Source of the DNA: Streptomyces sp. B21-105 | GTDB taxonomy: Bacteria; Actinomycetota; Actinomycetes; Streptomycetales; Streptomycetaceae | NCBI RefSeq assembly: GCF_036898465.1 | Contig: NZ_JARUMJ010000001.1 | Span: forward strand, 2,418,001-2,482,000 | Reading direction: 5' to 3' | DNA length: 64,000 nucleotides | In this document: positions 8,116 to 14,318 of the stretch, piece by piece | How the letters are laid out: each line of letters begins with the position of its first letter | Numbering within the stretch: the stretch's first letter is position 1 | The notes under the pieces: generated by a model | What the model was told of the DNA's origin: nothing | Databases searched by the model: none | The model's input: only the letters and a program-made list of their open reading frames with translations | Made by a program: the position numbers and the translations under genes

Positions 8116-9056
8116 TCGGTTTCCTCCTCCAGCAGCGCGTAGCCGCGCTCGATCACCTGCGCGAGCTGTTTGACATGGTCCTCCCCCGGCTCGTGCAGCG
8201 GCGGACGGACCTCCCCGACGTCGAGGCCGCGCAGCCGCACTCCGGCCTTGACCAGGGAGACGGCGTACCCGCGGCCCTGGGCGCGCAGTTCGACGAACGA
8301 CCGGTAGAACCCGTCGAGCAGGCGGTGGACCATGCGGTCGTCGCCGTCGGCGAGCGCCCGGTGGAAGGCCAGGGCGATCTCGGGCGCGAAGCAGAACACG
8401 GCCGAGGAGTAGAGGTCGACGCCCAGGGACCGGTAGGCGAGCTGGGTCTGTTCGGCGGTCGGCAGGCCGTTGAAGTAGAGAAAGTCGCCGGGGGTCTCGG
8501 TGCGCACGGCACTGATGATCCGCTGCAGGAGGTCGAGGTCGCCGAGGCCGTCCTTGAGGCCGACGATCCCCTCGGTGCGGGCGAGTTCGACGACGGTCGG
8601 CGGGGAGAAGACGGCGTTGTCGCGCTGGTAGACGATCACCGGGAGGTCGGTCGCCGCCGCGACCGCGCGGTAGTGGCGCAGCAGGCCCTCCTGGGCCGCG
8701 ACGACGAGGTAGGGCGGCAGCGCGAGCAGGCCGTCCGCGCCGGCCGCCCGCGCCCGGCGGGCGTAGCGCACGGCGAGCGCGGTGCCGTAACCGGTGCCCG
8801 CGACGACCGGCACCCGGCCGGCGGTCTCCTCGACGGCCGCCCGCACCGCGGCCTCGAACTCCTCCGGCGTCAGCGCGTGGAACTCCCCGGTGCCGCAGCA
8901 CGTGAAGACGGCGCCTGCGCCGGCCTCGACGCCCCGGCGGACGTGTGCACGGTAGACGTCGAGGTCGAGCGAGCCGTCGGGGCCGTACGCGGTGACCGGA
9001 AAGAACAGCGGTCCGCCGGCGGCGCGGAGGCGGGCGGCGAGCGGGGCTGGCGTCAC
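8112..9056 (-). CDS. kdgD: 5-dehydro-4-deoxyglucarate dehydratase
   Basis: This 314-residue DHDPS-superfamily barrel carries Schiff-base Lys168 in IVGLKDGLGD, Tyr143 in VIVYQRDN and the CGTGEF loop at 54-59. The CGTGEFHALTPEE and VYQRDNAVF wording is characteristic of the decarboxylating 5-dehydro-4-deoxyglucarate dehydratase group, which makes 2,5-dioxopentanoate and CO2. The start is GTG at 9056, with AAGGAG five bases upstream. It is divergent from a uronate dehydrogenase gene, consistent with the oxidative uronate route (uronate to aldarate to 2,5-dioxopentanoate to 2-oxoglutarate). The intermediate glucarate/galactarate dehydratase is not in the window. A generic DapA-family lyase is the alternative. 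Confidence 0.8.
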   Translation of the reverse strand: MTPAPLAARLRAAGGPLFFPVTAYGPDGSLDLDVYRAHVRRGVEAGAGAVFTCCGTGEFHALTPEEFEAAVRAAVEETAGRVPVVAGTGYGTALAVRYARRARAAGADGLLALPPYLVVAAQEGLLRHYRAVAAATDLPVIVYQRDNAVFSPPTVVELARTEGIVGLKDGLGDLDLLQRIISAVRTETPGDFLYFNGLPTAEQTQLAYRSLGVDLYSSAVFCFAPEIALAFHRALADGDDRMVHRLLDGFYRSFVELRAQGRGYAVSLVKAGVRLRGLDVGEVRPPLHEPGEDHVKQLAQVIERGYALLEEETE

Positions 9057-9075
9057 GGCACTCCTTGGGACGACG

Positions 9076-9107
9076 CGTGCGTTCTTTTGACCGTGCGTTC
9101 TTCTGAC
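9076..9107. repeat. 16-bp tandem direct repeat in the kdgD-udh divergent promoter
   Basis: CGTGCGTTCTTTTGAC (9076-9091) is followed immediately by a copy differing at one base (9092-9107). It sits 20-50 bp upstream of the kdgD start. Two head-to-tail copies next to a start codon suggest a regulator binding site; the regulator is unknown. Confidence 0.6.
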
Positions 9108-9239
9108 CGATGTCCACATTTCTGAACGCGGCCAGCCTATGAAGGCCTTTCCTGCCAGGTCAAGCCCGGCACTCCCGCGCGAAGGGCGGAACAGCCTGGT
9201 CCGCGGCACACTTGACGCGAGGCACGGGAGATCCTTAGC

Positions 9240-9275
9240 GTGTCCACGCATGTGAATACCGTCCACACATGCGGC
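9240..9275. promoter_or_regulatory. Repeated TCCACRCATGYG sites upstream of udh
   Basis: Two similar sites, TCCACGCATGTG and TCCACACATGCG, lie about 20 bp apart immediately upstream of the uronate dehydrogenase gene. A related TGTCCACATT lies at 9111-9120 on the kdgD side. They could be the operator of a regulator controlling both divergent genes. A GTG at 9240 could extend the udh frame, but the repeats and the much better ribosome site further down argue against it. Confidence 0.4.
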
Positions 9276-9299
9276 CGTAGATGCCAAGGAGACCCGAGG

Positions 9300-10109
9300 A
9301 TGCCCGCTCCCCGAACCGTCCTGCTCACCGGCGCCGCCGGCGGCCTCGGCACCCTGATGCGGGACCTGCTGCCCGCCTACGGCTACCGTCTGCGCCTGCT
9401 CGACCTGCGCCCGGTGGACGGCGAGCCCGACTCGATCGTCGCCGACCTGGCCGACAAGGACGCGGTCCGGGAAGCCGTACGCGGCGTCGACGCGATCATC
9501 CACCTCGCGGGCATCTCCCTGGAAGCCCCCTTCGAGAAGATCCTCAAGGCGAACATCGAGGGCACGTACCACCTGTACGAGGCCGCCCGCGAGGAAGGCG
9601 TGCAGCGGATCGTCTTCGCCTCCTCCAACCACGCGATCGGCTTCACGCCCCGCCCCCAGGGCGACGACCCCCTGATCCCCGTCGACACCCCGCACCGCCC
9701 GGACACCTTCTACGGCCTGTCCAAGTCGTTCGGCGAGGACCTGGCCCAGCTCTACTGGGACAAGCACGGCCTGGAGAGCGTCTCGGTGCGCATCGGCTCC
9801 TGCTTCGCCGAACCGACGAGCGTGCGCATGCTGTCGGTGTGGATGAGCCCGGCCGACGGCGCCCGCCTCTTCCACGCGGCCCTGACCGCCGAGAACGTGG
9901 GCCACACCGTCGTCCACGGATCCTCGGCCAACACCCGGCTGTGGTGGGACCTCTCCACCGCGCGGGCGCTCGGCTACGAACCGCAGGACGACTCCGAGCC
10001 GTACGCCGAGAAGCTGATCGCCGAACAGGGCGAGCTGGACCCGGAGAACGTCGCCCACGCCCACCTCGGCGGCCACTTCGTCAGCGACCCGCCGATCTGG
10101 CCGTACTGA
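9300..10109 (+). CDS. udh: Uronate dehydrogenase (NAD-dependent, SDR family)
   Basis: This 269-residue extended SDR has the N-terminal nucleotide motif GAAGGLG (11-17), the acidic Asp35 expected for NAD preference, HLAGIS (about 68-73), SSNHAIGF (108-115) and the catalytic Tyr138-X3-Lys142 in YGLSK. Together with the C-terminal DDSEPYAEK block, this pattern matches uronate dehydrogenases, which oxidise glucuronate or galacturonate at C1 to the aldaric lactone with NAD. The ATG at 9300 is preceded by AAGGAG nine bases upstream. It is divergent from kdgD, which would act two steps later in the pathway. An NAD-dependent epimerase is the fallback call. Confidence 0.8.
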   Translation: MPAPRTVLLTGAAGGLGTLMRDLLPAYGYRLRLLDLRPVDGEPDSIVADLADKDAVREAVRGVDAIIHLAGISLEAPFEKILKANIEGTYHLYEAAREEGVQRIVFASSNHAIGFTPRPQGDDPLIPVDTPHRPDTFYGLSKSFGEDLAQLYWDKHGLESVSVRIGSCFAEPTSVRMLSVWMSPADGARLFHAALTAENVGHTVVHGSSANTRLWWDLSTARALGYEPQDDSEPYAEKLIAEQGELDPENVAHAHLGGHFVSDPPIWPY

Positions 10110-10220
10110 CGGCGGGGCGGCTCGGCGGCTCGGGCGGACGTTCCGGCGGTGGCGCAGAGCACTCGCCGGAGGGGTGCTCAGGTAAGGGAACGGCAAAGTG
10201 GCCTCGCTCGTTCACCGGGT

Positions 10221-11408
10221 ATGACAGCTATGACCCCCGGCTCGAACATCCCTCTCCCCACCGCGCGCGTGACGGTGGACGTCGCCGCCCCGGTGCGGCT
10301 CGACGTTTCGGGCCTGCTGCTCACCGCCGACGGCAAGGTGCGCTCCGACGACGACTTCATCTTCTACAACCAGCCCGCCGGCCCGGGGGTGACCTACCGC
10401 TCGGGCGGCGGCACGTCCCCCGACGCGATCGTGGTCGACACGGGCGCCGTCCCGCCGGGCATCGAGAAGATCGTGGTCACCGCGAGCCCGGACGCCCCGG
10501 GGCAGACGTTCCAGGGCATCGAACCGACCGCCACGATCCGCAGCGGGGACGACGGCGGCGTCCTGGCCACCTTCACTCCCCCGCGGCTCGGCACGGAGAC
10601 GGCACTGGTGGTCGTCGAGATCTACCTGCGCAACGGCGCCTGGAAGGCCCGCGCGGTCGGTCAGGGATACGCCGACGGCCTGGCCGGGATCGCGACCGAC
10701 TTCGGCGTGACGGTGGAGGAACCGGCGGCCCCGGCGGCCCCGGCGGCCGCGCAGGCTCCGCCGGCGCCCGCCATGACGCCCGCCGCTCCGCCCATGCCCC
10801 AGGCCCCGCCCGCACCCGCGCCCGGCACCGGAAAGATCAACCTGGACAAGGGGCGCGTCAGCCTCCAGAAGAACCAGACGGTGTCCCTCGTCAAGGGCGG
10901 CCGCCCGCTGCTCTCGCAGGTCAAGATGGGCCTCGGCTGGGAGCCCGCGTTCCGCGGCAAGGACATCGACCTGGACGCCTCGGTCATCGCCTACGGCCCG
11001 CAGCGCAACCACATCGACAGCTGCTACTTCGGCAAGCTCTCCATCGTCAACGGCGCGATCAAGCACTCCGGCGACAACCTCACCGGCGAGGGCGGTGGGG
11101 ACGACGAAGTGATCGTCGTCGACCTCGGCCGGCTGCCCCAGGAGGTCAGTGGGCTGGTGTTCACGGTGAACTCGTTCTCCGGGCAGAAGTTCACCGAGGT
11201 CGCCAAGGCCTACTGCCGTCTGCTGGACGCCTCGAGCGGCGAGGAGCTCGCCCGTTTCGACCTCACCGGCGCCGAGGCACAGACCGGCGTGCTGATGGCG
11301 AAGCTGATCCGGCAGTACTCCGGCGAGTGGGAGATGACGGCGATCGGCACTTTCGTGAAGGCGCGGACCGTGCGCAACATGGTCAAGCCGGGTGCCGAGT
11401 CCCTCTGA
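10221..11408 (+). CDS. Two-domain TerD-family (tellurium resistance) protein
   Basis: This 395-residue protein contains two TerD modules, one at about residues 5-165 and one at about 205-390 (the latter with NLDKGRVSLQKNQTVSL and DLDASVIAY), joined by a Pro/Ala-rich linker at about 166-205. Each module shows DDDFIFYNQP or an equivalent Asp-rich calcium-binding segment. TerD proteins are associated with stress responses, phage inhibition and tellurite tolerance, and usually occur in ter gene clusters; here the gene is alone. The ATG at 10221 is chosen because the next (10230) is nearly equivalent and the longer frame has no ribosome site. Actual function is uncertain. Confidence 0.82.
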   Translation: MTAMTPGSNIPLPTARVTVDVAAPVRLDVSGLLLTADGKVRSDDDFIFYNQPAGPGVTYRSGGGTSPDAIVVDTGAVPPGIEKIVVTASPDAPGQTFQGIEPTATIRSGDDGGVLATFTPPRLGTETALVVVEIYLRNGAWKARAVGQGYADGLAGIATDFGVTVEEPAAPAAPAAAQAPPAPAMTPAAPPMPQAPPAPAPGTGKINLDKGRVSLQKNQTVSLVKGGRPLLSQVKMGLGWEPAFRGKDIDLDASVIAYGPQRNHIDSCYFGKLSIVNGAIKHSGDNLTGEGGGDDEVIVVDLGRLPQEVSGLVFTVNSFSGQKFTEVAKAYCRLLDASSGEELARFDLTGAEAQTGVLMAKLIRQYSGEWEMTAIGTFVKARTVRNMVKPGAESL

Positions 11409-11490
11409 TCCGGGGTTCGTCGAGCAGTCGTCCGGCGCGGGGCGCCCGCCACCACGGGGGCGCCCGCCGCCGTCACCGCGCGGCCCGCCG

Positions 11491-12063
11491 TCACCGCGCG
11501 GGCCGCAGCCCCTCCGTCAGCAGCGACACATACCGGCGGACGGCGCTCCCGTCCCCTTTGGCCAGCTCGGACGCCGTGGCCACCCCGTGGGCGAGCCGCA
11601 GCACGTCGACCGGGGCGACGTCCACCCGCAGGGTCCCCTCCCGCTGGGCCGCCTCCACCAGCCGGGTCGCCGCCTCCTTCATGCCGGTGCCGCAGGCGGT
11701 GACCGCGACCGTGCCGCCGTCCGTCACGGCGGACCCCAGCAGCGACTTCATCCCGCGTACCTCGAGGGTCCCCACGCACAGTTCGCCCAGCCACTCCACC
11801 AGCGCCTCGCCCGCCGGAAGCCGGGCGGCCAGCTCGTCCGCGCGGGCCGCGAGCGCCTCCATACGGTCGAGGTAGGCGGCCTCCAGCAGCGCCTGCCGGG
11901 TCGGGAAATGCCGGTACAGCGTGCCGGAGCCGACGCCCGCCCGCTTGGCGATGTCATCGAGGGAGGCCCCCTCCCCGCGCTCCGCGAAGGCCTCCGCGGC
12001 CACCTTCAGCAGGCGCTCGTAGTTACGGCGAGCATCCGCACGCATGGGCCTGACCTGCGGCAT
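11491..12063 (-). CDS. TetR-family transcriptional regulator
   Basis: This 190-residue TetR protein has its helix-turn-helix at about residues 32-52 (SLDDIAKRAGVGSGTLYRHF). The C-terminal ligand domain resembles the SACE_7040/YxaF-like group, with LLTEGLRP near the end. The ATG at 12063 is preceded by AGGAG at optimal spacing. No adjacent transporter or enzyme is an obvious target. The next gene upstream is the Ro60-like gene, but a strong terminator separates the two, so there is no evidence they are linked. Confidence 0.85.
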   Translation of the reverse strand: MPQVRPMRADARRNYERLLKVAAEAFAERGEGASLDDIAKRAGVGSGTLYRHFPTRQALLEAAYLDRMEALAARADELAARLPAGEALVEWLGELCVGTLEVRGMKSLLGSAVTDGGTVAVTACGTGMKEAATRLVEAAQREGTLRVDVAPVDVLRLAHGVATASELAKGDGSAVRRYVSLLTEGLRPAR

Positions 12064-12171
12064 CCACATACTCCTCGCACCCCGGGGGGACTTCCTCCGC
12101 ACCCTAACGGCCCACGTCGGCGCGGGACACCGGCCGCGGGCGGCCAAACCGGCGGGGCCGGGCGCCGACAC

Positions 12172-12204
12172 GCGGCCCGCGCCTTGTGGGAAGGCGCGGG
12201 CCGC
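12172..12204. terminator. Intergenic hairpin terminator downstream of rsr
   Basis: A perfect 14-bp GC-rich inverted repeat (12172-12185 with 12191-12204) flanks the 5-nt loop GTGGG, immediately 3' of the Ro60-like gene. It lacks a clear U-tract, as is usual in Streptomyces. It probably ends the Y RNA/rsr transcript. Confidence 0.7.
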
Positions 12205-12217
12205 ACGACCGCGGGAC

Positions 12218-13801
12218 TCAGGGCGCCCACGGCCACTTCGTGTCGTCGGCGGCCTCCAGCAGGGGCACCATCCGGAAGGCCGCGTCCGACAGTCCGCCGA
12301 AGGTGTGCCGGTTCGCCGTACCGGACGGGCCGTGGCCCGCGCGGTAGCCCGCGAGGTTCCAGGTGTAGACCGGCACGTGCGCCGGGACCTGGTCGGTCGG
12401 CCCGCCGTGGCGGCTGACGGCGTACTGCTCGTCGGTGACGAGCAGCACCCGGTCGTGCCCCCGGTAGTGCCGGCGTACGGCCTCGGTGGTGTCCGTACCC
12501 CCGAGGTCACCGAAGCGCTCCAGAATCTTCAACACGGACTCCCCCTTACGGAACGTGATCTCCTTGCTGGTGCTGCCGAACTCGACGAGGTCGGCGTCGG
12601 CCGCCCGCAGGGCGAGGGCCGTGCCGAAGACCGCCGCCGCGTCGGCCCGGTTGAGCTCCGAACGCTCCGACAGCCGCGAGTAGAACATCGAGCCCGAACG
12701 GTCGACGAGCACCAACGTGCGGCCGGGCAGCGCGGGCACGTTGGCCAGCGAGTGGCCGAGCGCCCGCTCCAGCGGGTACGCCCAGCGCAGCGAGGGCGCG
12801 TGCTGGTACGCGGCGAGGTACCGGAACGGGAACTGCCGCGAACGCGCGACCTCCGCCGGGTCGCTGATCTTCGCCGCCACCTGGGCGGCGACCTCGTCGC
12901 AGACTCCCGCCTCGTCGAAGTTGCGCAGGTTGCGGACCAGCGCCATCGCCCCCATGGACGGAATGACCGCCTCCCAGGCCGCCTTGTCCATCGGCCCCTG
13001 CAGCCAGCCCGCCAGCGCCTCCCAGGTCATGCCCGCCTCGGCCAGCCGCTGCGCGCCGCCCGCCCCTGTGACGACCTTGCGCCGCTTGGCGGGTCGCAGT
13101 GCCATCAGGTCGCGGTGCGCTGCCAGGAGCGGCAGCGACTTGGGTACCACGGCCGTGTCCGGGTGGTGCCGGCGGTCGAGGGCGTACTGGAACAGATCGC
13201 CCTGCCACGGCTTGGCCGGATCCGGTGCGGCGTGCACCAGGTTCAGGATGTCGCCGAAGCGGTAGCCCTTGGACGCGGTGTCGTACTTCAGCAGCGACTT
13301 GGCGTGGTAGAGCCGTCGTACGGCGTCGGCGACACCGCGCTTGACGGGCTTGGGGATGTTCCGGCCGTACGTCGCCGTCCAGTACCCGAGGAGCTCGCCG
13401 GGCTCGTCAGGCCGCCGCAGTACGGAGTCCACGACCTGCCGGTTCGAGGGGCCGCCGGTGGCGCCCGCCGCCAGCCGCGCGTGGACGTACTCGGCGGCGC
13501 CGACGAGCGCGGCGGTGCGGAGGTTGCCCTCGCCGCGCAGCCAGCCGAGCAGGCCGGCCGTCCAGTCCGGGTCGCTGACGGCGAGTTCGCGCACCAGCTT
13601 CGCGAAGCGGTCGTCGCGGGCCGCGCCGTCCTCGTAGAAGGTCTGCTGGGAGACGAAGTTGGCCAGCGCCAGCAGGAAGAGCTCGGAGCGGGCGTCCCGC
13701 TCGTGGCCGCGGCCGCCCTGGTGGGTGCGCAGCGTCCGGCCCGTGGTGGTCACGGGCGAGGTGGGCTGCGCCTTACGCGCACGGACGTTGAAACGCGCCA
13801 T
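12218..13801 (-). CDS. rsr: TROVE-domain protein, bacterial Ro60 orthologue (Rsr)
   Basis: This 527-residue protein has the two parts of Ro60. An N-terminal TROVE alpha-helical HEAT-like ring (about 15-345) includes FVSQQTFYEDG and GYRFGDILNLVH. A C-terminal von Willebrand A domain has the MIDAS motif D367-X-S369-X-S371 in VDRSGSM and a later LLVTDEQ. Ro60 family proteins bind Y RNAs on the outer face of the ring and, in Deinococcus and Salmonella, join exoribonucleases for rRNA maturation and structured-RNA decay. Three Y-RNA-like units lie directly upstream on the same strand, which strongly supports the call. The start ATG at 13801 follows a G-rich ribosome site. No PNPase or RNase gene is adjacent. 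Confidence 0.92.
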   Translation of the reverse strand: MARFNVRARKAQPTSPVTTTGRTLRTHQGGRGHERDARSELFLLALANFVSQQTFYEDGAARDDRFAKLVRELAVSDPDWTAGLLGWLRGEGNLRTAALVGAAEYVHARLAAGATGGPSNRQVVDSVLRRPDEPGELLGYWTATYGRNIPKPVKRGVADAVRRLYHAKSLLKYDTASKGYRFGDILNLVHAAPDPAKPWQGDLFQYALDRRHHPDTAVVPKSLPLLAAHRDLMALRPAKRRKVVTGAGGAQRLAEAGMTWEALAGWLQGPMDKAAWEAVIPSMGAMALVRNLRNFDEAGVCDEVAAQVAAKISDPAEVARSRQFPFRYLAAYQHAPSLRWAYPLERALGHSLANVPALPGRTLVLVDRSGSMFYSRLSERSELNRADAAAVFGTALALRAADADLVEFGSTSKEITFRKGESVLKILERFGDLGGTDTTEAVRRHYRGHDRVLLVTDEQYAVSRHGGPTDQVPAHVPVYTWNLAGYRAGHGPSGTANRHTFGGLSDAAFRMVPLLEAADDTKWPWAP

Positions 13802-13833
13802 GGTGAATTCCCCCGAATTCGAGATTCGTCGAG

Positions 13834-13855
13834 CCGCCGGTCGGCGGTTCTTTTT
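13834..13855 (+). terminator. Hairpin plus T-tract in the rsr leader, terminator-like only on the plus strand
   Basis: CCGCC-GGTC-GGCGG is followed by TTCTTTTT when read on the plus strand, a textbook intrinsic terminator shape. It faces away from rsr and would stop transcripts antisense to rsr from entering the Y RNA genes. Read on the rsr strand it is only a short leader hairpin preceded by an A-tract. Confidence 0.4.
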
Positions 13856-13877
13856 CGGGGAGGGCGCAGCAAAGGGA

Positions 13878-14019
13878 AGGTGCTCGAGTTCAGGGGTCGG
13901 CGACGGACTTAGCCAGATGCTCTACCGACTGAGCTACACCGACCCGAAGTCGATGACGGGACTCGAACCCGCGACCGTCCGATCCAATGAAGTAACCGTT
14001 GCCTGCGCACCGGGCACCC
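13878..14019 (-). ncRNA. Y RNA unit 3 with circularly permuted tRNA-like module (YrlA-like)
   Basis: Read on the minus strand, terminal sequences GGGTGC and GCACCT pair to close the RNA. Next to the stem is the shared box GGTGCGCAGGC-N6-TACTTC (13989-14011), resembling the Ro60-binding element of Y RNAs. The inner part is a tRNA mimic in permuted order. A T-arm (13956-13972, GCGGG-TTCGAGT-CCCGT) comes first, then a 6-bp acceptor-like stem closed by a 5-nt loop (13938-13954), then a D-arm (13916-13936 region, GCTC-AGTCGGTA-GAGC). CGGAC (13904) and GTCCG (13977) pair where the anticodon stem would be. It lies 77 bp upstream of rsr. A true tRNA is excluded because the arm order is wrong and there is no anticodon arm or free acceptor end. 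Confidence 0.75.
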
Positions 14020-14029
14020 ACCTCATGCT

Positions 14030-14108
14030 GCGCCTCCCGAGATCAGTTCGGCGGCGGCATGGATTTCTGTTGAAGAGAAGTAGCCGCAGCCCGCGCACCG
14101 GGAGGTGC
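14030..14108 (-). ncRNA. Y RNA unit 2, short form without tRNA-like module
   Basis: This is a 79-nt unit closed by CCTCCCG pairing with CGGGAGG, plus two outer pairs (14099-14108 with 14030-14039). It has the same box as the two neighbouring units, GGTGCGCGGGC-N6-TACTTC (14077-14099), with identical spacing. Instead of T- and D-arms it has a simple hairpin: GCGGC pairs with GCCGC, and TTCT with AGAA inside. The 3' strand carries GAACTGATCT before the stem, resembling the 3' element of metazoan Y RNAs. It sits between the two long units. A degenerate remnant is possible, but the intact box and stem argue against decay. Confidence 0.62.
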
Positions 14109-14122
14109 TGTGAAGTTGTGAT

Positions 14123-14258
14123 GTCCAGAGATCGAGGCCGGCGGAACCGACAAGGTGCTCTGCCCCTGAGCTACACCGGCATGTCGTGCCGGCGGCGGGA
14201 TTCGAACCCGCGGCCTCCCCATTATCAGTGGAAGTAGGTCCTGCCTTCGCACCTGGAC
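14123..14258 (-). ncRNA. Y RNA unit 1 with circularly permuted tRNA-like module (YrlA-like)
   Basis: The ends GTCCAG and CTGGAC (14253-14258 and 14123-14128) form the closing stem. The box GGTGCGAAGGC-N6-TACTTC lies at 14231-14253; its GGTGCGAAGG is very close to the GGUCCGAAGG of vertebrate Y RNAs. Then come GAGGCC (pairing with GGCCTC at the far side), a T-arm with loop TTCGAAT (14195-14211), a 7-bp acceptor-like stem capped by a 5-nt loop (14175-14193) and a D-arm GCTC-AGGGGCA-GAGC (within 14154-14173). A -10-like TAAAGT lies about 9 bp upstream (about 14267-14272). It is the first unit of the Y RNA/rsr transcript. Confidence 0.75.
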
Positions 14259-14318
14259 GTGCATCACTTTAGGAGGACGGCCGCGGGTCGGGCGAGCGAA
14301 TTAATTGCCGTTCATCGC

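Noticed and set aside
13916..13972. Two stretches (also 14154-14211) look like tRNA genes by D-arm and TTCGA arm
   Set aside because: The T-arm precedes the D-arm on the only plausible strand, the acceptor stem is closed by a loop, and there is no anticodon arm. They are better explained as tRNA-like modules of Y RNAs.
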